Assembly (NCBI RefSeq): GCF_000165485.1
Contig: NC_014623.1
Coordinates: 5,908,893-5,972,892, forward strand
DNA: 64,000 bases
DNA from: Stigmatella aurantiaca DW4/3-1
Lineage (GTDB): Bacteria; Myxococcota; Myxococcia; Myxococcales; Myxococcaceae
Direction: 5' to 3'
Position numbers and translations under genes: made by a program. Positions 1 through 17,212 of the stretch are shown in pieces (the stretch's first letter is position 1; each line of letters opens with the position of its first letter). The notes under the pieces are model-generated. The model was not told where the DNA came from. It searched no databases and saw only the letters and a list, made by a program, of their open reading frames with translations.

Positions 1-651
1 AGCGACCTTGTCGGCGGTCGTGACCAACCGCAGGGTTGTCACCTCTGGATTGTGAAGCAGCGCGTCCACGATCACCAGCTTGTCCCGAACCTCCCGGGCA
101 GCGGCCGCCTCGCCGCCGTCCGCAGCCGAGGACCGGGCCCGCTGGAGCTTCCGGTGATCCTGACCCAACTGCCTCCGGAAGTACCAGCTCATGGCCGCCG
201 TGCTACCAACGAGGCGCAGTGCCCCAGCCGTGGATGGGCAGTCCACGACGATGAGCTCGTACTGCTGCTCGCGGATGTGTTCGCCGAGCCGAAGCAGCGT
301 GACGAGTTCCTCGAGACCCGGGGTGATCGCCACTTCCACTGCCGCCACGGCGTCCAGACCTCCACTGCCCGTGACCGCGGCAACGTAAGCATGAAGTCCA
401 GTCCATCCGTGCCGGAGTTCTTCCTGAGCGTCGATCTCCTGGAGGTGCAGGTGGTCATTGACGCGAACAGGCCCTCCCTGGGTTGCGAACAAGGGCTCCT
501 CGATGTCAAAGGCACCACTCAGACTTCGAGAATGATCGAACGAGAGGACCAAGGTCCGGACACCTCGGCGCGAGGCCGCCAGACCCGTGGCTGCCGCCAC
601 CGCCGTTTTCCCTGCACCACCTTTTCCTGAGACAAGAATGATTCTGGCCAT
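1..651 (-). CDS. ArsA/Get3-family ATPase, C-terminus beyond window
   Basis: The frame is open from an ATG at 651 to the left edge, giving 217 residues, so the C-terminus is missing. The N-terminus MARIILVSGKGGAGKT carries the deviant Walker A with the signature lysine typical of the ArsA/Get3 branch. A switch-I-like stretch LSFDHSRSLS (usually DPAHS) and a VDCPST segment where ArsA proteins have VDTAPTG also fit. Members of this family are ATP-driven switch proteins, known from arsenite efflux and tail-anchored protein delivery. No arsenite-binding cysteine cluster is visible in the part present. An AAAGG ribosome-binding site lies about 9 bases upstream. The gene begins 41 bases after the patatin-like gene on the same strand and is probably co-transcribed with it. 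Its role in or beside the biosynthetic cluster is unknown. Confidence 0.8.
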   Translation of the reverse strand, partial: MARIILVSGKGGAGKTAVAAATGLAASRRGVRTLVLSFDHSRSLSGAFDIEEPLFATQGGPVRVNDHLHLQEIDAQEELRHGWTGLHAYVAAVTGSGGLDAVAAVEVAITPGLEELVTLLRLGEHIREQQYELIVVDCPSTAGALRLVGSTAAMSWYFRRQLGQDHRKLQRARSSAADGGEAAAAREVRDKLVIVDALLHNPEVTTLRLVTTADKVA

Positions 652-692
652 CTTGTTTCGCCTTTCTTGGTGCGTTCCGTACTCGGCTTGCG

Positions 693-1790
693 CTAGGCGC
701 CATCCGGCGCCGGGGGAACAGCGGGAGCGGCGTCACCCATCCAGCCTGATTTCAACAACCATCTGCGTGCGTGCGCGAGTTGATCGATACTGGACTGTGT
801 GGCCAACAATTTTTTGAGGGCCGCTTCCACCTGCTGCAGATCGTAGGCCTCAAGACGGTCGTCGACAACAGGGTTCAGCCGGAAGTATTCCTTCCGGAGA
901 ATCATGCGACACTGGTAGTGCACGGCATCCGAACCCGCCTCAAGCAGCATCTTCACCAGGACCATGGGGTCCCGGATGTCCAGGAGCCATTTGGAGAAGC
1001 CCCAGTTGGCCGTACCGTTGCAAAAATGGGGTGTCAGATACGTTGAGCTGCACCCGTTGCCGAATGACAGCAGCAGGATGTTGGTCAAGTCGGGCTGCTC
1101 CGACTCCATCGTTTCCACCGCCCGCCCGTCTTTCCGGCTCAAGTTATTGATGGCTTGGGCCAGCCCCACGAGTGATGGGTTGTTGGCGAAGAGGCCACCG
1201 TCCACGTAGCCACTGCCCTGCTCCGCCATCCCCTGGTAGATGGGATAAGAAAGGGGCGGCGAGCCGCTCCGCATCAAAACATCCACCACCAGCTCATCCA
1301 TGTCCGAGTCGGACGGATTGGTGGAATTATGGAAGATCTTTGCCTTCCACGTCCGGAGCCCCTTGCGCCGCCCATCGAGCTGGAATGAAGGGATGGCGAC
1401 CTTTCTCTTGAGGTCCCCGAGCTTTAGGGTCGCACCGAAATAGCTGCAGAAAAAATCGCGCATGTAGCTGGAGTCGAGCAGCGAGCTGGCCCCTGTCAGC
1501 GCCACCAGGGAACGCCCGAGGGACACCGCCTTCCTGTTCATGGCGACGACTTCTCCCCAGAAGTCGAGGATCTTGCTGAGGGCGGCGTCCGGGTTCTCCT
1601 CACTGGCCAGGAACGCTGCGTTGAATGCTCCCGCTGAAGAGCCCGTGAACAGGTCCACGTTGTTCAACAACGTCCGGCGGTCATCACTGGCGTCGAGCAT
1701 TTGCCGGAGCGTCCGGATCATGCCCGCAGTGACGTAACCCTCTCCGCCTGATACGGATGATCCATCCATCGCCAAGATTCGGAACGGCAT
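693..1790 (-). CDS. patatin-like phospholipase / acyl hydrolase
   Basis: This is a 365-residue protein starting MPFRILAMDGSS. It has the patatin nucleophile elbow GSSAG (GxSxG, near residue 60) and the partner aspartate in a DGG motif (YVDGGLFANNPS). The family uses a Ser-Asp dyad to hydrolyse acyl esters. The usual glycine-rich oxyanion loop DGGGxRG is changed to DGSSVSGGEG but keeps glycines. No signal peptide is obvious, so it is probably cytoplasmic. The start is set by the TGATG overlap with the upstream NRPS stop and an AAGGGG ribosome-binding site 8 bases ahead. Translational coupling to the terminal NRPS suggests a role in processing, releasing or editing the polyketide-peptide product, or in acting on membrane lipids. 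That role is inference. Confidence 0.85.
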   Translation of the reverse strand: MPFRILAMDGSSVSGGEGYVTAGMIRTLRQMLDASDDRRTLLNNVDLFTGSSAGAFNAAFLASEENPDAALSKILDFWGEVVAMNRKAVSLGRSLVALTGASSLLDSSYMRDFFCSYFGATLKLGDLKRKVAIPSFQLDGRRKGLRTWKAKIFHNSTNPSDSDMDELVVDVLMRSGSPPLSYPIYQGMAEQGSGYVDGGLFANNPSLVGLAQAINNLSRKDGRAVETMESEQPDLTNILLLSFGNGCSSTYLTPHFCNGTANWGFSKWLLDIRDPMVLVKMLLEAGSDAVHYQCRMILRKEYFRLNPVVDDRLEAYDLQQVEAALKKLLATQSSIDQLAHARRWLLKSGWMGDAAPAVPPAPDGA

Positions 1791-4700
1791 CACATGACCC
1801 CCTTGGAGATCTGCTCTTTTAGCCCCTTGGTAGACAATTCTTCCCGGGGACTCTCTTGGATTGGTGTGGCAGACAGCACCCGATCCAGGCTTTCCTGCAA
1901 TCGCAGCGCAAGCGTCGCCACATTGCGCTCGTCCATGATGAGCGTCATGTGATTGCCTGGCACTGTTACCACTTCCACACCCGACCGGGCGAATCTGCGC
2001 ACACTCTCGACCAGCGAATCCCTTCCATGAGCCGGAGGGTTGGCGCGGAAGAGCGTGGCACTGCCTCCATATGATGTGAATGTATAAAGACGCTCGGCCC
2101 TCATCGTGACCGTGAAATTCCGGGCCGTGCGGCGGACATCCTGCATGAACCTCCGGAGGTAGGTGCGCTGGCCATTGGCGTCCCTCCGAAGCAGCTCTTC
2201 GAGAGAATCCGGCAGGCTGACCCCCATCCACTCTCCCGCGACCCTCACATTCTCGTAATCACGCGGGAAGGGAGCCTGCGCCAACACCTTCACCATCTGC
2301 GAACCGGTGAAGACCGCCTCACGCACGTCCCTGCTATCGCTCGCGGCCTTCCGGTCCAGTGCCGCGCCGTCGATGAGTGCCAGCAACGCGACCTTTTCCC
2401 CACTCGCTTCGAGCTGCCGTGCCATCTCGCATACGACAATGCCCCCGAACGACCACCCCGCCAGCCGGTACGGCCCTTGAGGCTGGAGCTTCCGCATGGC
2501 TTCCACATAGAGCGCAGCGGCCGCCTCCACCGTCGCCGGGGGTTGCTCCTCATCCATGACCCCCGGCATCTGGAAGCCATAGACGGGTTGCTCTGCGCTC
2601 AAGTAGCGCGCCATGGACACATAAACCGCTGGACTTCCGGCAGACGGGGGCACGCAGAACAGGGGTGGGTTGCGGCCCATCGGCTTCAACGCCACCAGCC
2701 CCTCGGGCAACCTCGCCGCCAGCGCGGACAAGGCACCCGAGTGCTCGTCAATCCACCGGGCCAGATCTTCGACCGTGGGCCGCTCGAAGATCTCGTTGAG
2801 CGGAACCTCGATCCCAAGGTGGCTGCGGATTCGCGCAATGAGGGTAATGGCAAGGAGTGAATGTCCCCCCAGCTCGAAGAAACTCGCGTTGGGGGAAACC
2901 GCTTCGAGTCCCAGCAGCTCGCTGAAGAGGGCTTCAAGCTGGCGCTCCGTTTCACTGGCGCCTCTTGTCCGCACCAGCGCGCTGGCCCCATGCGCTTCGG
3001 TTGCCAGCGGAGGGAGCGCCTTGCGGTCGATTTTCCCGCTGGGCGTCAGCGGCAGTTCATCAAGAACCTCGAACGCTCCCGGAATCATGTAGTCGGGAAT
3101 CTGCCCACGGAGGAACTTCCGGAACTCCTCCTTGAGCACTGCGGCATCCCCTTCCGCCAGGGCCTTTGCCTGAACGTAAGCCACCAGACGCGGCGGGCTG
3201 TTCGGAACATGCCGCAGCACCACGGCGGCCTGGACGACCCGAGGGTGCCTCGCGAGGGCCGCCTCGATCTCCCCTGCCTCGACACGGTGACCGCGGATCT
3301 TCAGCTGGCTGTCCACCCGCCCCAGGAATTCAATCCTCCCGTCCGGGAGATACCGGGCGAGATCTCCCGTGCGGTAGAGCCGGTCCCCCCCCGAACCGGA
3401 GGTTTCTGACTGGAACGGGTTCGGGATGAAACGCTCGGCCGTCAGATCTGGACGCCGCAGGTATCCTCTGGCCAATCCAGTTCCACCGATGTGGAGTTCA
3501 CCTGGAACACCGATCGGCACCGGCTGCCGATGACGGTCCAGAATGTACAGCTGCGTGTTGTCGATGGGCCGTCCGATGGGAATCCGCTCTGGGAGTGGCT
3601 CTCCCCCTTGAGGCACGTCGTAGACACAGCAGGCCACGGCGGCCTCGGTGGGCCCGTATTCATTGATGATGCGAGTGGCGATGCGCTGCTCCCGCCATGT
3701 CGCCAGATCTCCTGCGTGAAGCCCCTCTCCGCCGAGCACTGCCGCGTGGGCTCTTTCGAGGACCTTCCGGGCCCGGCCGAGGCCGTCAAACGCCCGGAGG
3801 TGGGAGGGCGTCATCTTGATAAAGCTGAAGTCCTGCTCGGGGTAGGTCTCCGAGGTCAACAGGTCGATCTCCTGCCCTCGAGGGAGCAGGAACAGGGCAC
3901 GTCCCGCGAGCAGGGGTGCAAAGAGGCTCGTCAAGGTCCCATCGAAGCTGACGGAACCGATCACCGGGCTGCCCGAAGCCGCTTTGAGCCGGTAGGCGTC
4001 GACACACCACTTCAAGTAATTGACGATGCTCCGATGGGTGATTTCCGTGCCCTTCGGCTGCCCTGTCGATCCTGAGGTGTAGAGAATGTACGCGAGATTC
4101 CCGGGGCCTGTTTCACGGCGCAGCCGCTTCCCTGTGGCGCTCGGGAGGAGCTGCCCCTGCTCGTCCACCCGGACAACCGTGAAACGTCCCAGTTCCGCGA
4201 GCCTTCCCGCGAGCTCACCCGCGGAGAGCACCACCTCGGGCCGTGCATCATCGAGGATGCGGCGGAGCCGCTCGGAAGGTTCATCTGGATCGAGCGCGAG
4301 GAACGCACCGCCAGCCTTGAGCACCGCCAGGAAGCTCACGATCAGCTGTGGTGACCGCTCCAGATAGATGCCCACCACGCCCTCGGGTCCGACACCCAAG
4401 CTTTGCAGGTAGACCGCAAGCCGGTCACTGAGCTGATCAAGCTCGCCATAGGTCAGTTCCCAGTCCCCCATGACGATGGCACATGCATCCGGTGCTTGGA
4501 GCGCCTGCGCTTCAATCAGCTCGTGCAGGCAGTGACCTCTGGCGTCGTCCTTCCAGGTGCTGTTCCATTGCCGAAGCACGCGGTCACGAACACTGCTGGA
4601 AAGAAGCGGGAGCTCGCTGACCGGACGCGCAGGCTCTGCCACGAGTGCCGAGAGAAGCGTCTGGAAGCAATCCACGTAATGCTGGATGGTGCTTTTCTCG

Positions 4701-6121
4701 AAAAGATCGCGATTGAACACGAACCGCGACACGAGCCGATCCCCAAAATCCTCCACGAAGAGATTGAGGTCGAAACGGGAAGTCGTGGTCTCGAATTCAA
4801 GCGGATGGATCTTCAGTCCGGAGCCATCCTGAAACTCCCCCGCTGCCCGGTTCCAAGCGAATACGACCTGAAATAGCGGGTTGTATCCAGCGTTTCTCGG
4901 TGGCTTCAGCTCCTCAACGAGGAGATCGAAGGGGAGGTCCTGGTGAGCGAAGACCTCCAGCACCAGCTCTCGGACACGCTCCACCACGGTTGAAAAGCCC
5001 GGATTGCCCCCGAGGTCCAGCCTCATCACCAGGTTGTCCACGAAGAAACCGACCAGCGGTTCAAACTCGGGCCGACTCCGGTTGATGGAGTTGGCACCCA
5101 GAACCAGATCGTCGCGCCCCGTGAGCCGGTGCAAGAAGACAAAGAACGCGCTCAACATGCCCATGAACGGCGTGGCGTTGGCGGCATGGCTCAGTGCCTT
5201 CAAGGCTTCCGTGAGCGGGGGGCCCACCTCGAAGCGAACCTCGCCCCCCGCGTAGGTCTGCACCCGAGGACGTGGACGGTCCGCGGGAACCTCCAACAGG
5301 GGAGGCATCCCAGCGAGCTTCTTCCTCCAAAAATCCACCAGGTTCTGGCGGACCTCTCCCTTCAGGTAATTGCGCTGCCAGACCGCGAAGTCGGCGTACT
5401 GGAGTTCCAGCGGTGGCAAGGGGGAAGGTTGTCCGCTGGCCACAGCGCCGTAGAGGGTCACGAGTTCCCGGATGAGAATTCCTCGTGCCCAGACATCCGC
5501 CGCGATGTGATGCAGGCAAACCTGGATGAATTGTCCCCCCAGGTTCCGGTTGATCACGAGGATCCGGATCAGCGGGCCCTGGGCCAACTCGAAGGGCCGC
5601 TCGCCCTCGCGCTGAAGGAATGCCTCCATGCCACCCGGCTCGATGGCAAGCACCTGGCTCTCCTCCAGCACACGGAACTCAAGCCTCGGCTCGGAATCGG
5701 CGATCTGGGCGGGAGCGCCCTCCTGCTCGACATAGCGTGTGCGGAGAATCTCATGGCGACGGATGATCTCGACGAAGCTGCGCTCCAGCAGTACCGGATC
5801 GAGCCGCCCCTCGACCTTCAAGGGCATCGTTAGGTTGTAGGCGGAGCTTCCGGGCTCCAGACGATCGAGAAACCACAGCCGCTGCTGTCCATAGGACAGC
5901 GGTGCCGGTCCGTCGCGAAGCGCCTTCGCGATCGGGGCGGTCTCCCTCCGTTGGTTCCGCTCATGCAGCAGCGCCAGAAGCCCACTCTTGTGCAGAGTGA
6001 GCGCATTCCGGAGTGCCTCGTCGGCGGCCCCCTTTGGGCCCCGAAGCCTCAAATGCTCCCCTTCTGCCCAGATCTCGAGGCCACGCCGATTCAGCTCGGC
6101 GAGCAACTCCCCTAGGCTCAT
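1790..6121 (-). CDS. NRPS termination module: docking-C-A(Asn-like)-PCP-TE
   Basis: This 1443-residue NRPS is the last enzyme of the pyrrole-polyene line. Residues 1-55 form a TubC-type N-terminal docking domain. The C domain has HHIAADVW near 204. The A domain (about 530-1040) has TSGSTGQPKG and an NEYGPTE core. Reading its pocket by eye gives D-G-T-K-V-G-E-V-A, close to the asparagine code DLTKLGEVG. The PCP serine is in LGGHSLLA near 1086. A type I thioesterase follows, with GWSFGG (nucleophile near 1223) and a late GNHM histidine. It should condense the polyenoyl chain with an Asn-type residue and release it. The start overlaps the upstream PKS stop (ATGA), showing translational coupling. 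Asn selection is inferred from the code only. Confidence 0.9.
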   Translation of the reverse strand: MSLGELLAELNRRGLEIWAEGEHLRLRGPKGAADEALRNALTLHKSGLLALLHERNQRRETAPIAKALRDGPAPLSYGQQRLWFLDRLEPGSSAYNLTMPLKVEGRLDPVLLERSFVEIIRRHEILRTRYVEQEGAPAQIADSEPRLEFRVLEESQVLAIEPGGMEAFLQREGERPFELAQGPLIRILVINRNLGGQFIQVCLHHIAADVWARGILIRELVTLYGAVASGQPSPLPPLELQYADFAVWQRNYLKGEVRQNLVDFWRKKLAGMPPLLEVPADRPRPRVQTYAGGEVRFEVGPPLTEALKALSHAANATPFMGMLSAFFVFLHRLTGRDDLVLGANSINRSRPEFEPLVGFFVDNLVMRLDLGGNPGFSTVVERVRELVLEVFAHQDLPFDLLVEELKPPRNAGYNPLFQVVFAWNRAAGEFQDGSGLKIHPLEFETTTSRFDLNLFVEDFGDRLVSRFVFNRDLFEKSTIQHYVDCFQTLLSALVAEPARPVSELPLLSSSVRDRVLRQWNSTWKDDARGHCLHELIEAQALQAPDACAIVMGDWELTYGELDQLSDRLAVYLQSLGVGPEGVVGIYLERSPQLIVSFLAVLKAGGAFLALDPDEPSERLRRILDDARPEVVLSAGELAGRLAELGRFTVVRVDEQGQLLPSATGKRLRRETGPGNLAYILYTSGSTGQPKGTEITHRSIVNYLKWCVDAYRLKAASGSPVIGSVSFDGTLTSLFAPLLAGRALFLLPRGQEIDLLTSETYPEQDFSFIKMTPSHLRAFDGLGRARKVLERAHAAVLGGEGLHAGDLATWREQRIATRIINEYGPTEAAVACCVYDVPQGGEPLPERIPIGRPIDNTQLYILDRHRQPVPIGVPGELHIGGTGLARGYLRRPDLTAERFIPNPFQSETSGSGGDRLYRTGDLARYLPDGRIEFLGRVDSQLKIRGHRVEAGEIEAALARHPRVVQAAVVLRHVPNSPPRLVAYVQAKALAEGDAAVLKEEFRKFLRGQIPDYMIPGAFEVLDELPLTPSGKIDRKALPPLATEAHGASALVRTRGASETERQLEALFSELLGLEAVSPNASFFELGGHSLLAITLIARIRSHLGIEVPLNEIFERPTVEDLARWIDEHSGALSALAARLPEGLVALKPMGRNPPLFCVPPSAGSPAVYVSMARYLSAEQPVYGFQMPGVMDEEQPPATVEAAAALYVEAMRKLQPQGPYRLAGWSFGGIVVCEMARQLEASGEKVALLALIDGAALDRKAASDSRDVREAVFTGSQMVKVLAQAPFPRDYENVRVAGEWMGVSLPDSLEELLRRDANGQRTYLRRFMQDVRRTARNFTVTMRAERLYTFTSYGGSATLFRANPPAHGRDSLVESVRRFARSGVEVVTVPGNHMTLIMDERNVATLALRLQESLDRVLSATPIQESPREELSTKGLKEQISKGVM

Positions 6122-9100
6122 AGCGTCAGCTCCTCGATCTCCACGGCAGCGCTGGGAGGACGCGCGAGCAGCTCGTTGAGTTCAAGCTGGCTGTGCAACG
6201 CCTCCACGATGCCTTCGAGGTTGGTTCCATCGATGAACCGGGCCATGGGCAGATCCACACCCAGCTCTCGCCCAATGCGGTTCTTCAGTTCGACGGCACG
6301 CAGGGAGTCGAGGCCCATCTCATTCAGAGAAACCTTCTTCTGGAAGACTTCATGATCCGGTGCGAACCCCAACAAGGGCGCCATGCGCCCCTGGACATAG
6401 TGCGTCAGAAGCCCGCGCCGCCGGACACTGTCGGCGCTCTTGAGTTCACCCAGCAGTTCATGCATCCGCGCCACGGAGGAAGAGCGGGCCTGTTCCCTCA
6501 TCATGAGTTCGGAGAACAAAGGCCCGTGGCCCGGAGACAGGGCCGAGTCCACCGCTGCGACAGCAAAAGACACCACGCCCATCTGGACAACATCCAGCAT
6601 CAGAAGATCCCCGAGAATCTGCAACGCCCGCCGGGGGGAAAGGTTGCCGGCGTCCACTCCCTGCGTGCTCCCCTTGGCCGAAGTCTTCGCCGCCATCCCC
6701 TCTCCGGACCAGCGTCCCCAGTTGACGCTGAGCGCTGGCAACCCCTGCCTGCTCCGGTGATACGCCAGCGCATCGAGGAAGCTGTTGGCCGCCACGTAGT
6801 TGGCCTGCCCAGCCACCCCCACGAGCGACGCTGCGGAGGAGTACATCACGAAGAGGTCCAGCGGGAGCTGGGCCGTCGCAAGGTGCAGATTCCATGCTCC
6901 CAGCACCTTCGGCACAAACACCTGCGCGATGCGCTCCCGGCTTTGGAGCATGAAGACCCCGTCATCTAGCACTCCCGCGATGTGGAAGATCCCCAGCAGT
7001 TGGGATTCACGCGCGGAGATCCCCTCCACGAGGCGCTGCACTTCCTCTCGGCGCGAGACGTCGGCCCGAGTCACGGTGACATGACACCCGCGCGCCGTCA
7101 GGGCGTTGATTCTGGCCTTCACGGCCTCCCCTGGCTCGCCACGGCCGACAAGAACCAACTGCCGGGCTCCCTCCTCCACCAACCACTCCGCGGTGGCCAG
7201 ACCCAGCGCCCCCATTCCCCCCGTCAGCAGATACGTCCCATCGGAGCGGATCCGCACAGGGCTGGAGCGGCTCACCGCCTTGTCAGGCCGCACAAGCCGG
7301 GCTCCCAGGAGCTGGCTACCGCGCAAGGCCATCATGTTTTCTTCGGGAGGCTCGGCCATCAGCTGGAACAGCCTTGCCGGTGCACCTTCATCCCCATCCA
7401 GATCGGCCAGACGGCAACCGAGTTCCGGATGTTCGATCGCCGCCGCGCGGCCAAGCCCCCAGATCGGCGTCTGGGAGAGGCCGCCCACCCCATCCGAGGG
7501 AACGGCCGCGACAGCACCACGCGTCACCATCCAGAGGGCGGGACGCTGTGCCCAGGCAACACGGGCCATGGCCTGGACGAGGTGAAGCGCCCCAGCGGAG
7601 CTTCGCGCGGTCACACCCGCCAGTTCCTCGGCGGACAGTTCAGCCGCGCCGCGCTCGTCGAGCCCCCACAAATAAGCGACGGTCGCTGGAGCAACGCCTC
7701 CTGCCGAAAGATCCTGGAACAACCGGTCGAATCCCGCGGGATCCGCCGGATCGAGGCGGTAGTGGTCCCGCCCCAACTTTTCGTAGCCCGCTCCAGGGCT
7801 CACAGTCACACACGTCCTGGAGTGTTGCAGCACCAGTTCCTTCAACCGCTCCGCGACGCTGCCCGAGTCCGCAAACAGCAGCCAGTGGCCGGGCGGAGAG
7901 ACAACCCGATCACGCTCCTGGGAAGCACGTTGCTCACGCCACGCCAGCTCGAAGAGGAGTTCTCGCGTCGAGTCCGCGAAGGAAGCCTTGAAGGCGTTTC
8001 GATCGACCTGCTTCAGCAACAGGCCATCGACTTCGGCGATGACCTCCCCGTCCTCACCGAGGATCCGGAGGCTGGCACTCAGAACCTCGGCGGAGGTAGA
8101 GGAGCGGCTGTTGCGCTGGACATGGACCCAGACGCTGCTCCCCGCCTTCTTGAACCAGCGCAGCCGTTCAATGGCGACGGGCATTCGCTGCCGCCGCTCT
8201 CCCTTGAACTGGGCATCGTCCTCCATGAACACGGCCGCGACCGCTTGGAAACAAGCGTCGAGGATCAAGGGGTGCAACCGGTAGCTGTCCAAGCCCACAA
8301 TGAGGCTGTCGGGTAACCTCACATGGGCAAGGCAGCCGTTTTCCCCGAACCTCAGCTCATGGATGGCTCTGAACGATGGGCCATACTCCAGCCCACTCCG
8401 ATCCATCAACTCGTAGAGCGCCACGACCGAGCCCTGCTGCGGGAATCGCTCGAACAGCTCCGCCTTGAGATCGATGCGCCCAGCCCACCCGCTTCCTTCT
8501 TCAACGCGCCCTTGGGCGAGACGTGCCCAGCGCCGTTCCGAGCCAGCCCCCTGAGCGTAGATCTCGAAGCGAGAGTTCGCCTCTTCCGGTGTCAGCACGG
8601 TCTGGACATCACATCCCTCGGCCTCTGTGAAAACCAGCGGCCGCTCCAGCTCGATCGCCTTCAGCTCGATCGGCCGTTCTCTCGAATCCGCATGGTAGAC
8701 GGCCCCCAGCGCCATCTCGACGTAGCAGGCAGCCGGAAGCACCGTCATCCCGAGAATGCGATGCTCCGCGATGAAAGCAGGCTCCCGGATACTCAAACGG
8801 GCCGCGAACCGCGTCTCCTTCGAGCCAGCAAGCGACAGCGCAACTCCCGCGAGAGGATGCGCGGCGTCCTTCGAAGTGCCACGATCCGTCATGTATTGCA
8901 GGGAGCCGGTGTTCTGAGCCTCGATCCAGTAGCGATCCCTCTGGAAGGGATAGGTCGGCAGGTCTCGTGTCCGCCGTTCAAACGGCGCGTCAAAAGCGGC
9001 CCAGTCGACCTCGAAGCCACGCACATACAGTGCGCTCAAGCTGGAGAGCATTTGAGCCGTTTCCCCCTCCGAAGGGCGGAGGCTCGGAAGCCAGCACAGC

Positions 9101-11631
9101 TCTTCCGCTTCCGGGAAGAGCCGGCGTCCGATCCCCGCGAGGATCGGCGCGGGGCCCAGCTCTAGGTACGTCCGATGCCCCTGCTCACGCAGGAACCCCA
9201 GCCCCTTGGCGAAGTGAACGGGTTCCCGAAGGTGACGGCACCAATACTCGGGCTGGGTGAGCGGGTCGGTCACGGGCCGTCCTTCCAGCGTGGAGACAAA
9301 AGGGATGTGCGGCACCGAGAGCTTTACACCCTTGAGAACCTCCGCGAACGGGCCCAGCACAGGATCCATGAGCGGAGAATGAAAGGCATGGGGTACGCGA
9401 AGGAACTTGCAGTGGATCCCCCGCCGCTCGAGGTCTCCCTTCAGCGCTTCGAGTGCGGATTTGCCACCGGAGACGACCATGTCCTCTGGCCCGTTGATGG
9501 CTGCGAAGGAGACGACCCCAGGGTACGGCTCGATCGCCTGCGCCGTGACCTCCTGAGATGCGGAGATCGCCAACATCGCCCCTTCACCTGGAGCTGCACT
9601 CATGAGCCGTGCACGCTCCACGGACAGCCCCAGCGCATCCTCGATGCTCATGACGCCCGCAACGGCGGCCGCTGCATATTCTCCCAGGCTGTGCCCCACC
9701 AGTGCCCCTGGAATGACCCCCCAGGAAGCCCACAACTCCGACAGTGCATACTCCAGTGCCACGAGCACAGGCTGCGCGTTGCGGGTGTCCTCCAGGAGAG
9801 CCGGCGCCTCCTCTCCAAAGAGGAGATTCTCGAGCCGGAGACCAAGCTTGCTCTCAAGAACGCTCGAGCAGCGCTGCAGCGCCGCACGGAACGCAGGCTG
9901 GGTCTCGTAGAGCTCCCTGCCTACCCCGGGTTGCAAGGCGCCCTGCCCCGTGAACAGAAAGACCGGCTTCGGGCTCTCGGTCCCCTGCCGAGGCTCCCGG
10001 TCGGGACGAAGCTTCTCGGCTCGCAGCCGCGCCAAGCCCGCCCGAAGGCTGGCGCTGGTGGCCCCCGATACGGCCAGACGGTGCTCGAAGTGAGAGCGCC
10101 CGACATTGGCGGTGTAACACCAGTCCCCCAGCGACGCGTCATCGTTGGGCAACGCGCGCTCATGGGCCTCCACCAGGGCATCCAGCGAGGCATCGGTCTT
10201 GGCTGACATCGTCAGCACATGGATGGGACGCTCCTTCTCCAACGGCGGACGGGCCGTGAGCGGCGCCTCTTCCACGATCAAATGGGCGTTGGTACCGCTA
10301 AAACCAAAGCTGCTGACTCCCGCGATCCGCCGCTTCTCACCACGAGGCCATGGACGCATGGACGTCGGGATGATGACCGGCAGGTCATCCCAACGGATGT
10401 TCGGGTTAGGCCGCTCGAAGTTGAGGTGCGCCGGGATGATCTCGTTCTGCAGGGAGAGGATCACCTTGATCAGACCCGAGACCCCCGCGGCAGCCTCCAG
10501 GTGCCCGATGTTGGTTTTGACCGAACCGACCAGAAGTGGCTCACTGCGCGTGGTCTTGCGCCCGAAGACGGAGCGAATCGCCTCCATCTCGATGGGATCC
10601 CCCAACGCGGTTCCCGTTCCGTGGGCTTCAACGTAGCTGATCTGGTGAGGCTCCACGCCGCAGCCATCCAGCGCCATCCGGATGACGCGCTCCTGAGCGC
10701 GCCCATTTGGCACCATCAGACCGCTGCTTCGGCCATCGTGGTTGACCGCCGAGCCCCGAATGATCCCCAGGATCGGATCTCCCTTCGCCAACGCATCCGA
10801 GAGGCGCTTGAGCACGACGACGCCGCAGCCCTCCCCTCGCGCGAAGCCATCCGCGGACGCATCGAAGGTCTTGCAGCGCCCATCGACCGACAGCATTCGG
10901 TTCTCGCACCCGAACATCATGGTGATCGGCGAGAGGCTCAGGCTGACGCCCCCCGCGAGCGCCAGATCGCTCTCGTCGTTCCGCAGGCTCTGGCACGCCA
11001 GATGGATGCAGACGGCAGACGAAGAGCATGCCGTGTCCACGGTGAGCGCGGGCCCCTGGAAGCCCAGCGTGTGCGCAATCCGGCCCGCGGCCATGGACGG
11101 GTAGTTGAGGGACGCCGCGAACATCTCGACGCCCGAGGTGATGCCGAGCACGTTGTAATCGTTGTGCATCAGCCCTACGAACACGCCGGTCCGGCTCCCA
11201 ACGAGCCCAGCGGGGGGGATGCCAGCCCGCTCCAAGGCCCGCCAGCACTCCTCATGCAGAAGGCGCTGCTGCGGGTCCATGTCCTTCGCATCACGCGGCG
11301 GAATCCCGAAGAAGCCAGGATCGAACAGATCGACGTCCTCGATGAAGGCTCCCCGGCGCGTGTACACCTTCCCGCGGACTCCCGGCGTTGGATCGTAGAT
11401 CTCGTCGATGTCCCATCGCTCGCGAGGAACCTCCCGGGTCGCATCCCCGGCCCCCTTGAGAAACTCCCAGAAGGTCTCAGGCCGCTCCCCTCCGCCTGGA
11501 AACCGGCATGACATGCCGATTACCGCGATCGGCTCCGCAGCCAGGATCTCCTTCTTGGCACGCAGCTGGCTTGCCAGGTAGGCGAGCTTGACAGGAGGCA
11601 TCTCCGAGAGGCGTGTCGATAGTTTCGCCAT
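6118..11631 (-). CDS. Type I PKS module KS-AT-DH-KR-ACP
   Basis: This 1837-residue monomodular polyketide synthase extends the chain by one malonyl unit and leaves a double bond. A short helical docking segment leads into the KS, which has DTACSSS (Cys near 200), EAHGTGT and [10 protein letters not shown], so the Cys-His-His triad is intact. The AT has [10 protein letters not shown] (near 646) and HAFHSP, the malonyl signature. The DH has [11 protein letters not shown] (HxxxGxxxxP, near 955) and LDACFQ. The KR has TGGMGALG for NADPH and the SSAAS/ANYVAAN catalytic residues. The ACP serine is in MGLDSLRA near 1773. There is no ER domain. The acidic C-terminus EIEELTL probably contacts the TubC-type docking domain of the next NRPS. 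Seven bases separate it from the upstream gene. Confidence 0.93.
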   Translation of the reverse strand: MAKLSTRLSEMPPVKLAYLASQLRAKKEILAAEPIAVIGMSCRFPGGGERPETFWEFLKGAGDATREVPRERWDIDEIYDPTPGVRGKVYTRRGAFIEDVDLFDPGFFGIPPRDAKDMDPQQRLLHEECWRALERAGIPPAGLVGSRTGVFVGLMHNDYNVLGITSGVEMFAASLNYPSMAAGRIAHTLGFQGPALTVDTACSSSAVCIHLACQSLRNDESDLALAGGVSLSLSPITMMFGCENRMLSVDGRCKTFDASADGFARGEGCGVVVLKRLSDALAKGDPILGIIRGSAVNHDGRSSGLMVPNGRAQERVIRMALDGCGVEPHQISYVEAHGTGTALGDPIEMEAIRSVFGRKTTRSEPLLVGSVKTNIGHLEAAAGVSGLIKVILSLQNEIIPAHLNFERPNPNIRWDDLPVIIPTSMRPWPRGEKRRIAGVSSFGFSGTNAHLIVEEAPLTARPPLEKERPIHVLTMSAKTDASLDALVEAHERALPNDDASLGDWCYTANVGRSHFEHRLAVSGATSASLRAGLARLRAEKLRPDREPRQGTESPKPVFLFTGQGALQPGVGRELYETQPAFRAALQRCSSVLESKLGLRLENLLFGEEAPALLEDTRNAQPVLVALEYALSELWASWGVIPGALVGHSLGEYAAAAVAGVMSIEDALGLSVERARLMSAAPGEGAMLAISASQEVTAQAIEPYPGVVSFAAINGPEDMVVSGGKSALEALKGDLERRGIHCKFLRVPHAFHSPLMDPVLGPFAEVLKGVKLSVPHIPFVSTLEGRPVTDPLTQPEYWCRHLREPVHFAKGLGFLREQGHRTYLELGPAPILAGIGRRLFPEAEELCWLPSLRPSEGETAQMLSSLSALYVRGFEVDWAAFDAPFERRTRDLPTYPFQRDRYWIEAQNTGSLQYMTDRGTSKDAAHPLAGVALSLAGSKETRFAARLSIREPAFIAEHRILGMTVLPAACYVEMALGAVYHADSRERPIELKAIELERPLVFTEAEGCDVQTVLTPEEANSRFEIYAQGAGSERRWARLAQGRVEEGSGWAGRIDLKAELFERFPQQGSVVALYELMDRSGLEYGPSFRAIHELRFGENGCLAHVRLPDSLIVGLDSYRLHPLILDACFQAVAAVFMEDDAQFKGERRQRMPVAIERLRWFKKAGSSVWVHVQRNSRSSTSAEVLSASLRILGEDGEVIAEVDGLLLKQVDRNAFKASFADSTRELLFELAWREQRASQERDRVVSPPGHWLLFADSGSVAERLKELVLQHSRTCVTVSPGAGYEKLGRDHYRLDPADPAGFDRLFQDLSAGGVAPATVAYLWGLDERGAAELSAEELAGVTARSSAGALHLVQAMARVAWAQRPALWMVTRGAVAAVPSDGVGGLSQTPIWGLGRAAAIEHPELGCRLADLDGDEGAPARLFQLMAEPPEENMMALRGSQLLGARLVRPDKAVSRSSPVRIRSDGTYLLTGGMGALGLATAEWLVEEGARQLVLVGRGEPGEAVKARINALTARGCHVTVTRADVSRREEVQRLVEGISARESQLLGIFHIAGVLDDGVFMLQSRERIAQVFVPKVLGAWNLHLATAQLPLDLFVMYSSAASLVGVAGQANYVAANSFLDALAYHRSRQGLPALSVNWGRWSGEGMAAKTSAKGSTQGVDAGNLSPRRALQILGDLLMLDVVQMGVVSFAVAAVDSALSPGHGPLFSELMMREQARSSSVARMHELLGELKSADSVRRRGLLTHYVQGRMAPLLGFAPDHEVFQKKVSLNEMGLDSLRAVELKNRIGRELGVDLPMARFIDGTNLEGIVEALHSQLELNELLARPPSAAVEIEELTL

Positions 11632-11638
11632 CAGTGCA

Positions 11639-17206
<5,568 letters not shown>

Positions 17207-17212
17207 GGCGTC

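Noticed and set aside
693-2231. Long 512-residue reading frame for the patatin-like gene
   Set aside because: Codons 1791-2231 overlap the NRPS thioesterase in another frame and encode no recognisable domain. The ATG at 1790, with a ribosome-binding site and TGATG coupling, marks the true start.
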